DNA of 64,000 nt from Rhodobiaceae bacterium (GCA_009885825.1 VFJY01000032.1:1-64000); one strand, 5' to 3'; positions 8,585 to 18,549 are shown, counted from the stretch's first letter. Numbers and translations: made by a program. Notes: generated by a model not told the origin, from the sequence alone.

Positions 8585-8765
8585 TCCGGTTGCCGCCCGG
8601 CAGGTCTCCTGACTTCGCGGGTCGCTGGTTCTGGCTGGGCCTTCCCGGTTTCCCAGTGGCATAGATCAACCAAAACCTCGCCGCTTACAGTTGCGGGGGC
8701 AGTCACGGTTTTGGCCCCATTTGGGTCGTCCTCACCGTGTTCCCTATTAGGCTCTTTCACCGTTT
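8585..8765 (-). promoter_or_regulatory. Cobalamin (AdoCbl) riboswitch
   Basis: On the minus strand the element contains, in order: GTGAAAGAGCCTAATAGGGAA, a CACGGT/ACCGTG stem enclosing CGACCCA and GGGGCCAAA, the core GCCCCCGCAACTGTAAGCGG, the B12 box GCCACTG (about 8653-8659), and AGGAGACCTGCC near the 3' end. These are the hallmark blocks of the family. It ends about 40 bases before the cbtB start, so it should repress cobalt uptake and the downstream cob genes when cobalamin is plentiful. Confidence 0.96.
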
Positions 8766-8906
8766 GGCTTTTGAGCACCGAGCGCCGCTGTTGTGCCAGT
8801 TAACTATATGTTTCGTCAACCTGTTTAGCGGGCGTTAAACATGTGTGTCATTTCAAGCTCTTGCGTGGAAACGGAGTGTTAACCCTAACGCGGTACTACT
8901 CCATTT

Positions 8907-10130
8907 ATGAGTGTTCGTTGTGTAGTTCTTGCGTCTGTTAGTTCCGCGTTTCTTGCTGCATGTGTGGCTGCATCCGGTCCGGCTTTCGCTGCGTCCAAAG
9001 ATCCCAACCTCTTGATTGCTGAACAGGGTTATCAGGCGTTAGCGGCCGGAGACCAATTCTCTGCGATCATTGCCTATACACAGGCTATTGAATCTCAGAA
9101 GCTTCCAGTCGAAGCTTTGGCAAACGCGCTCGTTAACCGTGCGTTGGCGCATCAGCAGCGGGCCGAGCACGAAGTCGCCATCAACGATTATTCTTCCGCG
9201 TTGCAGCTCGATGCCATGAGCGCAAAGCTTCGGGCGAATGCCTTGTACAATCGCGGTCTTTCCCATCAGAAACTGGACCAATCATCAGCGGCGATTGAGG
9301 ATTTTACCAGTGCACTGTTCCTTGATCCTACATTCGCGCTTTCCTACTACAGCCGGGGCAATGTTCTGCGCGAAAGCGGACAACTGCTGTTTGCGCTTTC
9401 TGACTACGAAAAAGCCCGCCGCCATAATCATACGGATATCGCGCGGGTCTATTACGCGGAAGCGCTTGCCTATGAAAGTTTGAAGCGTCCGGACGATGCG
9501 CGGAAGTCATTGGAGCTTGCCGTTGCTGCAAACCCCAAGTTCAAGCCCGCAAGACAAAAATTGGCGATGATGATCGGCAATGCGCCAACGCACGTTTCAG
9601 TGAACCAAGCTGTCATGAGTGTTGGCGGTGAACTTATTATTCGCAAACCCGATTTGCCAAAAGCCGTCGAGCCCGAAGACATTCTGCTGAATGGCGGAAG
9701 CGATCCGATCCTTACCGCATCGATTACGGCCGCCAAGATTGTTGATCGCATTCCTGTTGAGGAAAAAATGGCGGCGGCTGCCCCGGGTCCGGTTGTGGAA
9801 GAGGAGAAGATTGTTGCCGTGGAAGCGGTGGAAGATGAGCCCCCTGCCGAGACTGCGCCGGTCGTGGGCGCTGCTGACATGTCATGGAGCGTGCAGGTTG
9901 CATCGGCGGCAAGTGAAAATTCGGCGTGGTCGACGTGGAAGAAAATGCAGGCCAAGCATAGGGTGCTTGCGAGTCAGAAGCCGGTTGTGATCAGGGCTAA
10001 TCTTGGCAAGAAAGGCGTTGTCTACCGCGTCCGCCTCGGTGGATTCGAGGACCAGAACGCCGCCAAGTCCACCTGTGTCAAGCTGAAGGCAAAGGGCGTT
10101 TCCTGCTATGTCAGCAGGCTCAACTCCTGA
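8907..10130 (+). CDS. Exported TPR and SPOR-domain protein
   Basis: A 407-residue protein with an N-terminal signal sequence ending near GPAFAAS (about residue 29). A cysteine at 19 in LAACVAAS could also suggest lipidation. Four or so TPR repeats follow (about 35-210, for example ALVNRALAHQQ and ALYNRGLSHQK), then a Glu/Val/Ala-rich linker (about 285-325) and a C-terminal SPOR domain (about 328-405). SPOR domains bind denuded septal peptidoglycan, so a cell-envelope or division-site role is likely. It is divergent from cbtB. Confidence 0.8.
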   Translation: MSVRCVVLASVSSAFLAACVAASGPAFAASKDPNLLIAEQGYQALAAGDQFSAIIAYTQAIESQKLPVEALANALVNRALAHQQRAEHEVAINDYSSALQLDAMSAKLRANALYNRGLSHQKLDQSSAAIEDFTSALFLDPTFALSYYSRGNVLRESGQLLFALSDYEKARRHNHTDIARVYYAEALAYESLKRPDDARKSLELAVAANPKFKPARQKLAMMIGNAPTHVSVNQAVMSVGGELIIRKPDLPKAVEPEDILLNGGSDPILTASITAAKIVDRIPVEEKMAAAAPGPVVEEEKIVAVEAVEDEPPAETAPVVGAADMSWSVQVASAASENSAWSTWKKMQAKHRVLASQKPVVIRANLGKKGVVYRVRLGGFEDQNAAKSTCVKLKAKGVSCYVSRLNS

Positions 10131-10141
10131 TCCTTGATTTT

Positions 10142-10816
10142 CTAAGGGCTGTTTTTTCCGCCGCGGAGTTCGGACACAACCTCAGCTTCGATCCAGCCAC
10201 GCAGGTAATTAAGCGCTGATTTTGGCGGTGAAGCGCAGCCCTCCAGATTGGCGATCAAATCGCAAAGCTCTGAGAATGGAATCGCGTTGGCGGCTGCGTC
10301 CAAGGCTGCGGCTTCTTCACAACCCAACATTCTAAATCTTGGATTGGGGCCCTGACGCCAGACGATCAACTCCAAGGGTTCGTCCAGCCGTTCTGGCCGG
10401 GGTGGAAGCTCCGCGCAGGTCAATGCGGCCCAGAGGCTTGTGGCATTGGTTGAAAAACGCAAGCGCCTGACCGAGGGATGCAGCACCATGGTGCAGGCAG
10501 ACAAATCCTCCGGAGTGAACTTGGCAAATTCATCGAGCGACATTTGGGACACATCCGGGGCCTCAAAAGCATCCTTCAATGCCAGTTCCAGGCTGGCCAG
10601 TTCCGCAAGCTCAGGCTTCTGGCTATAGGGCTTTGTCTGTCCAAGAAACTTTGGGAGGTTGCAGGAGAACCATTTGGTGTTTTGGATTTCCGACGGGTAC
10701 TTTGCACAATAGCTGCGGCCAACGGCGTCAAAGGCGGCAGTGCCTAAATAGCCCTTTAACCCTGAGTGATCGCCGCCGAGAAATTCGGCCAAGCTGCTTT
10801 TGTCATTGTCGTCCAT
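10142..10816 (-). CDS. Short DUF2063 (HvfC/BufC-like) protein
   Basis: The 224 residues match the DUF2063 pattern: GYLGTAAFDAVGRSYCAKYPS near the start, LPKFL, LASLELALKDAFEAPD (about 72-87), and LSACTMVLHPSVRRLRFS followed by W. Members help modify or export small peptides together with a DUF692 protein. Here the first 40-50 residues of the usual N-terminal helical part (the AVYRNN region) are missing. No DUF692 gene or small peptide gene is adjacent. The start has TTGGGGAC just upstream and no coding remnant is seen further upstream. It looks like an orphan variant of unknown role. Confidence 0.6.
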   Translation of the reverse strand: MDDNDKSSLAEFLGGDHSGLKGYLGTAAFDAVGRSYCAKYPSEIQNTKWFSCNLPKFLGQTKPYSQKPELAELASLELALKDAFEAPDVSQMSLDEFAKFTPEDLSACTMVLHPSVRRLRFSTNATSLWAALTCAELPPRPERLDEPLELIVWRQGPNPRFRMLGCEEAAALDAAANAIPFSELCDLIANLEGCASPPKSALNYLRGWIEAEVVSELRGGKNSP

Positions 10817-10981
10817 GTCCCCAAGATGAACAGGCTCCCGGCATTTCGCTAATCAAATGGGGTCCCGAAATGTCACGTTAGCGTGATTGTGCAACCTTTT
10901 TAGAGCGTTAATATTAGGTTTATTCAACGGTCCGGATAGCGTAGTTAATACAGCCTTGATCCCGGGGTAGTCGAACGCAGC

Positions 10982-11398
10982 ATGCCGCTTCATCTTGTGA
11001 AATTATGTGTTGGTGTTTCAGAAGTTTCCCACCTCAGGCAGTGGGTTAAGGATGCCCGCAAAGGGCTGGACAGCCTTGACCACACGACGCGCATGTTTCC
11101 CACCCGGGGCGCCGAAATTCTGGATGGCGGCTCGCTTTACTGGGTCATCCGCGGTATGATCTTGTGCCGGCAACCCATTGCGGATCTTGTTGCTGTTAAG
11201 GGCGAAGATGGCATCGGGCGGTGCCGGATAGATTTCAAGCCGAAGATTGTCCCCGTGCGGCCAACGCCTCGGCGCGCGTTTCAGGGGTGGCGCTATTTGA
11301 GCGCTGATGATGCGCCGCCAGATTTGAAAACAGGCGGCAGCGGGGAAGACATGAGCGAATCCATGCGGCGGGATTTGGCTGAGCTGGGCTTGCTGTGA
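10982..11398 (+). CDS. DUF1489 family protein
   Basis: A 138-residue protein with LHLVKLCVG at the start, TRMFPTRGAEILDGGSLYWVIRG in the middle, and RPTPRRAFQGWRYL followed by DAPPDL near the C-terminus. These are typical of DUF1489, a family common in Alphaproteobacteria and of unknown biochemical function. It is a lone gene, divergent from the DUF2063 gene and convergent with the kinase downstream. Confidence 0.88.
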   Translation: MPLHLVKLCVGVSEVSHLRQWVKDARKGLDSLDHTTRMFPTRGAEILDGGSLYWVIRGMILCRQPIADLVAVKGEDGIGRCRIDFKPKIVPVRPTPRRAFQGWRYLSADDAPPDLKTGGSGEDMSESMRRDLAELGLL

Positions 11399-11403
11399 GG
11401 CCG

Positions 11404-12351
11404 TCAGCCCATCGTCCGCAGATATTCTTCGCATAGTTCAACTGTGCCTTCAGTGTAGGGAAGGCCCATGGATTTTGCCAGGTCAGTTTCGGCATGGGAG
11501 CCAATCCACGCGACCAGCAGCAGGCGGCGGAACATCACAAAAGTTGGAATTTCGTGTTCATCAGCTTTCGGCAAATTTCCCGCTTTGCGGTAACCGACCT
11601 TCCAGGCCTCTATCAGGCCCGGCACTTGTGGTTCGTGCTCATAAAATGAAACCGGTGTTGCCGCGTCATACATGTACCAGCCAAAGCCGCAATCATCGAA
11701 GTCGATGGCTTTCACGTTATCGCCGTCAATGAGCAAGTTAGCCAATCGGAGATCGCAATGAACGAGGCCGAAGCGATCATTGCCCTGGCCATAGGTGTCC
11801 AGGCGTTTGCCAATGAGATCAACCGTGCGTTGAAACAGTCTGGCTTTCTCGCCGTCAACGCCCATGCCATCGCGCCAGCGGCCCCAATGGGGTTTGTTTT
11901 CACCAAGGGCCGTTTCGAAATTCCAAGTGAGGCGTTCGAAATAATCTGGCCGCGTCCATTTCCGCGTATGAGCATGCATGCGGGCGGTCACCTCGCCGAG
12001 AATTTCAAACGGCTTGATGAGGTTCTGGCCAATGCCCGGTTCAGTGCCCGTCTCCCAATCTGACAACACGACGTAGCGGCTAAAAACTTCCTGTATGATT
12101 TCGCCGTTCAGACCCTTCACAGGTTTTGGCGTGACGACAACGCCACTCTCACGCAGATCCACGAGCCATGCAAGTTCCGAGGCTATTGCCGCCTTGGAAT
12201 GGTATCCATCGCGGTGAACGCGGAGCGCCCAGCGCCGGCCGTCGGGTGATTCAACCTTGAAGGTGGCATTTTCCGAGAGATTGACCATCTTTACGTCGAG
12301 ATTGTCAGGCAGCGCATAGTTTTGTGTCGCGATTTTTGCCAGTTCCAACAA
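11404..12351 (-). CDS. Aminoglycoside phosphotransferase-like small-molecule kinase
   Basis: The 315 residues show the APH/choline-kinase fold: an N-terminal lobe with VNLSENATFKVE and RWALRVHRDGYH, the catalytic loop VHCDLRLANLL (about 198-208) and the metal-binding IDFDDCG (about 216-222). This fits the homoserine kinase II/hydroxylysine kinase branch rather than antibiotic resistance. It lies 1 bp downstream of a class III aminotransferase gene. Kinase plus PLP enzyme of this class is the pairing known for 5-hydroxylysine or phosphoethanolamine breakdown. Substrate is inferred. Confidence 0.8.
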   Translation of the reverse strand: MLELAKIATQNYALPDNLDVKMVNLSENATFKVESPDGRRWALRVHRDGYHSKAAIASELAWLVDLRESGVVVTPKPVKGLNGEIIQEVFSRYVVLSDWETGTEPGIGQNLIKPFEILGEVTARMHAHTRKWTRPDYFERLTWNFETALGENKPHWGRWRDGMGVDGEKARLFQRTVDLIGKRLDTYGQGNDRFGLVHCDLRLANLLIDGDNVKAIDFDDCGFGWYMYDAATPVSFYEHEPQVPGLIEAWKVGYRKAGNLPKADEHEIPTFVMFRRLLLVAWIGSHAETDLAKSMGLPYTEGTVELCEEYLRTMG

Positions 12352-12352
12352 G

Positions 12353-13627
12353 TTATGAGGCTCCTGCTTTCAGAAGCTCACGGGCACGGGGCATGGACGC
12401 ATCAAAACGATCAAGAATTTCCTCGCACATGCCCGAGCTCAGCAAAAGGCCAGGTTTCCATTGCAACACGCGTTTGTCGAGCGATGAGAATATGGCCCAT
12501 ACGCCGTTTTCATATAGAGCGCGTGAAACCGCTACGGCGCCTTCTTGATGATTGAATTCGAGCCCGAGAATCACACCCTTCTGGCGCACACCGGTGAATA
12601 TGTCGCCATGGCGCTCCATCATCACTTTCATGCCGCTCCGGAAGAAATCGGTGACGCTGTGAACGTTGGCCATGGTTTCGGGCCGCAGCAGCATTTCAAT
12701 AACCCTGTGGGCAACGACACAGCCGAGTTCAGCGCCGCCGGTTGTGCTGATGTGGGCAGCGCCATCCTCGTTCAGCCACTCGCCCGTCCTCTCATTCACC
12801 AGACAGGCGCTTATGGGGTAGAGCCCGCCAGACAACCCCTTGGCGGTCACCATGATGTCAGGTTTAATCCCATAGGCCTGCCAGCCCCACATGGAGCCCG
12901 TGCGCATCAGTCCGGTTTGAACTTCGTCAGCGATGTACATGGCGCCATGTTTTTCGCACAGTGCCTTGCAGGCATTGAGATAGCCGTCAAGGGGCATGGG
13001 GAAACCGTAGGTGGCCGGTATGGTTTCCATGATCAGCGCGGCGCAATCATTGCCTTTAAGGGCGTGTTCCATGGCGGCAATGTCATTGAAGGGCACATGA
13101 ATGAAAGTGTCGGGTTGGTCACTCAGAAAAATCTTGCTGAAGCGATCATCGCCAGTGGCAACGGCGAGACCCGAATGGCCGTGATAGCCCTTGACGATGG
13201 AAACGATCTTGCGGCGCTTGGTGGCGTAACGCGCGCTTTTTATGGCGATGTCGACAGCCTCAGCGCCGCCTGGTGCAAATACAGCATATTTCATGCCAGG
13301 CGAAATATTGATCAGTGATTCAGCCAGCGCCGTGCGCGCAACCGACGGAAACCAGTGGTTGCCTATATCAAAATAGTCAAGGGCCGCTTTCAGGGTTTCC
13401 ACCAGTTCAGGATGGCGGTGGCCCAGATTATAGGTGCCGCCATTGAGGTGAAGATCTATAAGCCTTCGCCCATCCATATCGTAAAGGCAGTAGCCCTCGC
13501 GTTTGTCGATGACGAGATCAATACCAGCGTTCTGCCAGAACCTGGTCTTGTCGGGATTCCAGTAGCGGATGGCCTTCTCAAAAAGCTCCTGCTTCGAGTT
13601 AAATTTGAAATGACCATAGTCAAACAT
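12353..13627 (-). CDS. Class III PLP-dependent aminotransferase / phospholyase-like
   Basis: A fold-type I class III enzyme of about 424 residues. It shows GGAEAVDIAIKSARYAT, GYHGHSGLA, the cofactor-binding IADEVQTGLMRTG, and VTAKGLSGGLYP with the expected PLP Lys. The start at 13627 (MFDYGHFKF) has GGGAG six bases upstream; an upstream start at 13657 is less well supported. It forms a two-gene unit with the phosphotransferase-like kinase. AGXT2L-type phospholyases belong to the same family, so it may be an ammoniophospholyase rather than a transaminase. Confidence 0.85.
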   Translation of the reverse strand: MFDYGHFKFNSKQELFEKAIRYWNPDKTRFWQNAGIDLVIDKREGYCLYDMDGRRLIDLHLNGGTYNLGHRHPELVETLKAALDYFDIGNHWFPSVARTALAESLINISPGMKYAVFAPGGAEAVDIAIKSARYATKRRKIVSIVKGYHGHSGLAVATGDDRFSKIFLSDQPDTFIHVPFNDIAAMEHALKGNDCAALIMETIPATYGFPMPLDGYLNACKALCEKHGAMYIADEVQTGLMRTGSMWGWQAYGIKPDIMVTAKGLSGGLYPISACLVNERTGEWLNEDGAAHISTTGGAELGCVVAHRVIEMLLRPETMANVHSVTDFFRSGMKVMMERHGDIFTGVRQKGVILGLEFNHQEGAVAVSRALYENGVWAIFSSLDKRVLQWKPGLLLSSGMCEEILDRFDASMPRARELLKAGAS

Positions 13628-13780
13628 CACTTGCTCCCGGGGCCCGCAAATGCCCAACCTGTAACATTAAATGATGAAAGTGCGAAAACAAGACTTGTCC
13701 TGGATTGCGTTAAATTTGACCCTTGAATCCTACTTTGCCCTTCCTACCTGTATTGCTGTTGGACAATCAGGAGGACGTTC

Positions 13781-14218
13781 ATGTCACACGCCGAAGCAGG
13801 TGCATTCGAAGAGAAGAAATGGAAATCATGCAGGACCGGAAAGTCGCGTTGGTCGGCTTATGAGGTCGGCGCCATGGTTCTGGGCTTTATCGTCTTTTGG
13901 CCCTTGGGCCTCATTGCGCTGTTTCTGAAGTGGAAGAACGGTGAGATGTGGCGCGGGGCTTCAGAAGGCAATGCTCCCTGGGCCGGATGGAAGATGCCTT
14001 CAATGGGTATTTGGCAGCCCGGCTCCCATAGCTATTCGCACACGGGTAACACGGCGTTTGACGAATACAAACGCACCCAGTTGGCGCGTCTTGAAGAAGA
14101 GCGCCGCAAGCTTGACGAAGAACAGAAAGCATTTGGCGAGCACTTGAACAAGCTGCGCAAAGCGAAGGATCAAGACGAATTTGACCGCTTCATGGCTGAG
14201 CGCGGAACACCTGCATAG
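13781..14218 (+). CDS. DUF2852 membrane protein
   Basis: A 145-residue protein with one long hydrophobic segment (about 27-47, VGAMVLGFIVFWPLGLIALFL), a central Gly/Trp/Ser stretch ending in GNTAFDEYK, and a charged coiled-coil C-terminus with RRKLDEEQKAF and DQDEFDRFMAER. This matches the DUF2852 family of Alphaproteobacteria, function unknown. The start is fixed by AGGAGG 8 bases upstream. Confidence 0.88.
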   Translation: MSHAEAGAFEEKKWKSCRTGKSRWSAYEVGAMVLGFIVFWPLGLIALFLKWKNGEMWRGASEGNAPWAGWKMPSMGIWQPGSHSYSHTGNTAFDEYKRTQLARLEEERRKLDEEQKAFGEHLNKLRKAKDQDEFDRFMAERGTPA

Positions 14219-14233
14219 GTTTGATTTTAGAAG

Positions 14234-14259
14234 AGGCCAGGCAAACAACCTGGCCTTTC
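14234..14259 (+). terminator. Hairpin terminator between convergent genes
   Basis: AGGCCAGG (14234-14241) and CCTGGCCT (14249-14256) form a perfect 8-bp stem with a 7-base loop, followed by TTTCC. It lies between the DUF2852 stop and the fliO stop, so it may serve both directions. Confidence 0.65.
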
Positions 14260-14673
14260 CTAGTTCTCGCCGTTTTCGAAACTGCGGTGGGACATCATCT
14301 CAGGCTCCACTGGGCGTAGAACCGGGCGACGGTCACCAAACACGGGTGCCCGCGGAGCAGCGCGGATTGGTATGGGTTGCCTGACCGGTTCGCGATCCTC
14401 TTCCATCATCGGCGAATTGAGATTGATTCCGCTTTCAACCACAAGATCCTGTGCGCCGCCGATGAGCAGAAGGTGTTCGGTTTCGTCCCTCCTGACAAGG
14501 ACAAGCCTCCGGGTTTCATCTATCTCATGATATTCGCTGATTGCAAGCCGCTGTCCCTTTCGCCCGCGAACGCGGCGGTTGAACATTCTTGTTATGACAA
14601 TTCCGAGCAGTAAAACAGCTACAATAGCTGCTGCCGCTACCATGTAAATCCAGTATGTCGCAAGAAATTCCAT
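14260..14673 (-). CDS. FliO-like flagellar biosynthesis protein
   Basis: A 137-residue protein with a single N-terminal membrane segment (about 8-30) and a small cytoplasmic domain with LAISEYHEIDETRRLVLVRRD, then EHLLLIGGAQDLVVESGI. This is the FliO/MopB domain signature. The Pro/Arg-rich C-terminal tail is not conserved in kind. FliO assists assembly of the flagellar export gate. No other flagellar gene is nearby, but a FliO-domain gene divergent from cckA is familiar in Rhizobiales, so motility is only suggested. Confidence 0.75.
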   Translation of the reverse strand: MEFLATYWIYMVAAAAIVAVLLLGIVITRMFNRRVRGRKGQRLAISEYHEIDETRRLVLVRRDETEHLLLIGGAQDLVVESGINLNSPMMEEDREPVRQPIPIRAAPRAPVFGDRRPVLRPVEPEMMSHRSFENGEN

Positions 14674-14828
14674 TGGGTGTTTCCTCTGCCCGATTCACGG
14701 TCAATGGTTCTTATCACAAATTTTTTTATGGCGAGAGCAAAGTTTTGTTTTCCGTGCCATTAAATCAGGGGAAGAATCCCGTGCTAGCAAGAATCGCCTA
14801 TACTGCATTGATTCGGGATGGGAATTTG

Positions 14829-17345
14829 ATGGCGGAAAACGGTCCTTCTGAGAAAATTGAGGCGGCCAGCAGGGCTCTGGCTGGAGGCAGCGGCTACGCG
14901 GTGCTGTCGCTGGCTGTTTCTATCTTGCTGGCGTCGATTGTCATCGCGACGGTCTGGGTTTTGAAATCGCAATTTTCCCTGTGGCTGATTATCGTTGGCG
15001 CCTTGCTTTCGTTTGTGGGGCTACTTGCCATTTTTGGATATCTGGCAGGATTTTTGCGGTTTGAAAGGAGAAACCAAACCCGCACATTCTTTGATGGCCT
15101 GACTGACGCGATCGGCGATGCATGCGTGGTGACCGACAACAAATCCCGGGCAGTTTATGGCAATGCGGCGTATCTCAAACTCGTCAAGACGGCAGGTATC
15201 GGCCGGCTTGTTGGACTGGATTTGATGTATTCGGGGCAAGCGGCGTTTGTGGAGCCAATCTATCAATTGGCCCAGGCAGCGCTGGAGGGCAAAAGCGATT
15301 GCCGTGAAATCCGCGTGCCCGCAGGTTCTTCCGCTCCTGGCGCCAGCCCCGATGCGCCGAGATGGCTTAAAATAAGCGTTGCTCCCGTCGTTGATTTGTC
15401 CAAACATGGTTATGTCCTTTGGCGTTTGCAGGATGTCAGCCTTGACCGCGCGAAACAGGAACAGGCGTTTGGCCGTCTGCAGTTCATCATCACATATCTT
15501 GACCACGCGCCAGCTGGTTTTTTTTCCACACTGCCAAGCAAGAAAGTTGATTACCTGAATGCCACGCTGGCTGAGTGGCTGGGCCTCGATGTGGCCGAAA
15601 GCCAGGGCGGCGAGTTGCAACTCGGCGATGTTCTGGGTGACGAAGGGGCAAAGCTGTTGACCGCTGTGCAGCCAATCGCAAATGGCGGGCGTACCGAGTT
15701 GTTCAACCTCGATCTTACCAGCAAGAACGGTTCGGTCTTGCCGGTCGAGATTATTCACCGGGTGGATTTCGACGAGAACGCGAAGATGCTTCCGGCGCGA
15801 ACCCTGGTTATTCCCCGGCGGGATAAAAAATCCAACAGGGAAGACAGCGATGCCCTGGCGCGATTTGTGGGGGTTGCTCCCATAGGTGTTGCCGAAATTG
15901 ATCCGCAGGGCGTCATTCAGTCGGCGAACTCCATGTTCATTTCCTTCTCGCCGAGGGCGCGGCGCGGCGCGAACCTGGATGCGATGGTTATTGAAGGTGA
16001 TCGCGTTGAACTTAGCCTGGGGCTTGAAAAAATTCAGGCGCACAAGGATTCTGTTGTTACTGTTGATGCGACAGTCCACGATAGCAATCCGCGGCTGGTT
16101 CAGTTTTCGTTTGCGCGGTTGCGTGGAGGCTCGCCGAACTTCACGGTTTTTGCGGTCGACAAGACCGAAAGCAAGGCGCTGGAAGTTCAATTGGCGCAGA
16201 GCCAGAAAATGCAGGCGGTGGGCCAGCTGGCAAGTGGCATCGCCCATGACTTCAACAATGTGCTCACCCCCATCATTGGCTTTGCTGATCTTCTGCTGGC
16301 CAAGATGCGGCCGACTGATCCGGCCTTCGCCGACATCATGAACATCAAGCAGAACGCCAACCGGGCGGCAAATCTGGTCCGGCAGCTTCTGGCGTTTTCG
16401 CGCAAGCAAACATTGCAGCCGAAGGTGCACTCGTTGACGGACGCCATGTCCGAGCTTGGAAATCTTTTGGACCGGGTTCTGGGAGAAAAAGTCGAACTCA
16501 AAGTCAGCCACGCCCGGGACCTTGGTTTGGTACTTGTCGATATTCACCAGTTTGAGCAGGTGATTATCAATTTGGCTGTCAATGCGCGCGATGCCATGCC
16601 AAGGGGCGGAACACTTTTTGTGGTGACCAAGAATATCAGCGAAGAAGAGTCCAAAGCTGTCGTGCGTGAACCGATGCCTGCGGGTGAGTACGTGCTGTGT
16701 GAAGTGCGGGATACGGGTTCAGGCATTCCTGCCGATATAGTCCAGAAAATCTGGGAGCCGTTCTTCTCAACCAAGGATGTTGGCAAGGGGACGGGACTTG
16801 GTCTTTCAACCGTCTACGGCATCGTAAAGCAAACAGGTGGTTTTATCTTCTGTGACAGTATTGTTGGCAAGGGAACAACCTTCAGCATTTATCTGCCGCG
16901 CCATTATCCAAAAGAAGCGGATGTTCTGGCGGCGGTGGCCAAAGACGAGGCCAAGGAGAGGCGCTCGGATCTTACGGGCAAAGGCCGCATTCTGCTGGTT
17001 GAGGACGAGGATGCCGTTCGGGCTTTTGCCATTCGCGCTCTTTCTTCCCGCGGCTACACGGTCGTCGAAGCGGATTCCGGCGAGCGCGCCCTGGAAGTCA
17101 TGGCAGCCCAGAAGGAAGGATTTGACCTCATTCTTTCGGATGTGGTGATGCCGGAAATGGACGGGCCCACCATGCTTCGCGAATTGCGCAGACGCGGCGT
17201 GAAAACAAAGGTCATCTTCGTTTCCGGCTATGCGGAAGACGCATTCGAGAAAAATCTCGAAGGACAGACGGATTTTGCATTCCTGCCGAAGCCATTTTCG
17301 CTCAAGCAGCTTGTGGAAAAGGTTAAGGATGTTATGGACGGTTGA
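14829..17345 (+). CDS. cckA: Cell-cycle hybrid histidine kinase CckA
   Basis: With the ATG at 14829 the protein has 838 residues: two membrane segments close to the N-terminus, PAS-like regions, then a HisKA domain with [16 protein letters not shown] (His 473), HATPase_c motifs ([35 protein letters not shown]) and a C-terminal receiver with the phospho-acceptor in [12 protein letters not shown] (Asp 771). This is the CckA layout. CckA feeds phosphate through ChpT to CtrA and CpdR. An upstream in-frame start at 14655 would overlap fliO and is not preferred. Confidence 0.9.
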   Translation: MAENGPSEKIEAASRALAGGSGYAVLSLAVSILLASIVIATVWVLKSQFSLWLIIVGALLSFVGLLAIFGYLAGFLRFERRNQTRTFFDGLTDAIGDACVVTDNKSRAVYGNAAYLKLVKTAGIGRLVGLDLMYSGQAAFVEPIYQLAQAALEGKSDCREIRVPAGSSAPGASPDAPRWLKISVAPVVDLSKHGYVLWRLQDVSLDRAKQEQAFGRLQFIITYLDHAPAGFFSTLPSKKVDYLNATLAEWLGLDVAESQGGELQLGDVLGDEGAKLLTAVQPIANGGRTELFNLDLTSKNGSVLPVEIIHRVDFDENAKMLPARTLVIPRRDKKSNREDSDALARFVGVAPIGVAEIDPQGVIQSANSMFISFSPRARRGANLDAMVIEGDRVELSLGLEKIQAHKDSVVTVDATVHDSNPRLVQFSFARLRGGSPNFTVFAVDKTESKALEVQLAQSQKMQAVGQLASGIAHDFNNVLTPIIGFADLLLAKMRPTDPAFADIMNIKQNANRAANLVRQLLAFSRKQTLQPKVHSLTDAMSELGNLLDRVLGEKVELKVSHARDLGLVLVDIHQFEQVIINLAVNARDAMPRGGTLFVVTKNISEEESKAVVREPMPAGEYVLCEVRDTGSGIPADIVQKIWEPFFSTKDVGKGTGLGLSTVYGIVKQTGGFIFCDSIVGKGTTFSIYLPRHYPKEADVLAAVAKDEAKERRSDLTGKGRILLVEDEDAVRAFAIRALSSRGYTVVEADSGERALEVMAAQKEGFDLILSDVVMPEMDGPTMLRELRRRGVKTKVIFVSGYAEDAFEKNLEGQTDFAFLPKPFSLKQLVEKVKDVMDG

Positions 17346-17387
17346 CTGCGGATATCCACAGGGGGATGCAAATAGTTCTTGCATCTG

Positions 17388-17402
17388 GAACAAAATTAGA
17401 AC
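17388..17402. promoter_or_regulatory. LexA/SOS box upstream of recA
   Basis: A perfect GAAC-N7-GAAC direct repeat (17388-17391 and 17399-17402) lies 74 bases before the recA start. This is the operator form described for LexA of Rhizobiales, so recA is very likely SOS-inducible. Confidence 0.88.
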
Positions 17403-17475
17403 ATAACAAAAACATCGCTGGTACATAGCAATTCGATTGCGCCGGGCGAGGCATCTGAATAAAGGAGTATGGGTG

Positions 17476-18549
17476 ATGGGGCAGACGAACCTTAAGGTTG
17501 TTGAAAACACTTCTGACATGGATAAGAGCAAAGCGCTTGATGCTGCGTTAAGTCAAATTGAACGGGCCTTTGGCAAGGGTTCGATCATGAAACTCGGAGC
17601 CAACACGGCTCTCGAAATCGAATCAATTTCGACAGGTTCGCTGGGGCTTGATATTGCTCTGGGGATCGGTGGTTTGCCGCGTGGCCGCGTGATTGAAATT
17701 TATGGTCCTGAATCTTCCGGCAAGACGACGCTGGCGCTGCAAACGATCGCAGAATCGCAAAAACGCGGCGGAATTTGCGCCTTCGTGGATGCCGAGCATG
17801 CGATGGACCCGGGCTATGCCAAGAAGCTTGGCGTGAATATTGATGATTTGCTGATTTCCCAGCCTGACACGGGCGAACAGGCGCTTGAAATCGCGGATAC
17901 GCTGGTACGTTCCGGCGCCATTGAAATTCTGGTTATTGATTCGGTTGCAGCCCTCACACCCAAGGCTGAGCTTGAAGGTGAGATGGGTGACTCGCTTCCT
18001 GGCCTGCAGGCGCGTTTGATGAGCCAGGCGCTGCGCAAGCTCACCGCCTCGATTTCCAAATCCAACTGCATGGTTATTTTCATCAACCAGATCCGCATGA
18101 AAATTGGCGTGATGTTTGGCAGTCCGGAAACCACGACGGGTGGCAATGCGCTCAAGTTTTACGCGTCGGTTCGGCTGGATATCCGCCGCATCGGGGCCAT
18201 CAAGGACCGCGAAGAGGTTGTCGGCAACCAGACCCGCGTCAAAGTGGTCAAGAACAAGGTGGCGCCGCCGTTCAAGATGGTCGAATTCGACATCATGTAT
18301 GGCGAGGGCATTTCCAAGGTTGGCGAGCTTGTCGACCTTGGCGTGACGGCTGGCGTGGTTGAAAAATCCGGTTCCTGGTACTCCTATAATGGCGAACGCA
18401 TCGGGCAGGGCCGCGACAAGGCAAAGGAATTCCTGCGGCAAAACCAGGATATGGCCAATGCGATTGAGGCGGCCATTCGCGCCAATGCGGGATTGATCGC
18501 AGCCAAGATCACGATTGGTGCCGCCGCCGCCGAAGACTCTGACGAGTAA
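17476..18549 (+). CDS. recA: Recombinase RecA
   Basis: 357 residues from the ATG at 17476, with AAGGAG about 9 bases upstream (a GTG one codon earlier is possible). The Walker A motif is GPESSGKTT. The sequence also holds [10 protein letters not shown], the Walker [11 protein letters not shown], loop 2 [21 protein letters not shown], and an acidic C-terminus. It forms filaments on single-stranded DNA for recombination and LexA cleavage. A SOS box lies upstream and a hairpin terminator downstream, so it is a single-gene unit. Confidence 0.98.
   Translation: MGQTNLKVVENTSDMDKSKALDAALSQIERAFGKGSIMKLGANTALEIESISTGSLGLDIALGIGGLPRGRVIEIYGPESSGKTTLALQTIAESQKRGGICAFVDAEHAMDPGYAKKLGVNIDDLLISQPDTGEQALEIADTLVRSGAIEILVIDSVAALTPKAELEGEMGDSLPGLQARLMSQALRKLTASISKSNCMVIFINQIRMKIGVMFGSPETTTGGNALKFYASVRLDIRRIGAIKDREEVVGNQTRVKVVKNKVAPPFKMVEFDIMYGEGISKVGELVDLGVTAGVVEKSGSWYSYNGERIGQGRDKAKEFLRQNQDMANAIEAAIRANAGLIAAKITIGAAAAEDSDE

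Noticed and set aside
10908-10932. Possible CtrA box (TTAA-N7-TTTA) upstream of the DUF1489 gene
   Set aside because: One mismatch in the second half-site in an AT-rich stretch; expected by chance.
10817-10981. Missing N-terminus of the DUF2063 gene in another frame
   Set aside because: All frames of the upstream 165 bp were examined for the AVYRNN-type block; none was found, so a simple frameshift is not the cause.
14655-14828. 58-codon N-terminal extension of cckA
   Set aside because: It overlaps fliO on the other strand, lacks a good RBS and does not look like CckA N-termini; the ATG at 14829 is preferred.
15021-16547. 508-codon minus-strand open frame opposite cckA
   Set aside because: Antisense to a well-supported kinase; composition typical of a shadow frame (Asn/Arg/His-rich, no domain).
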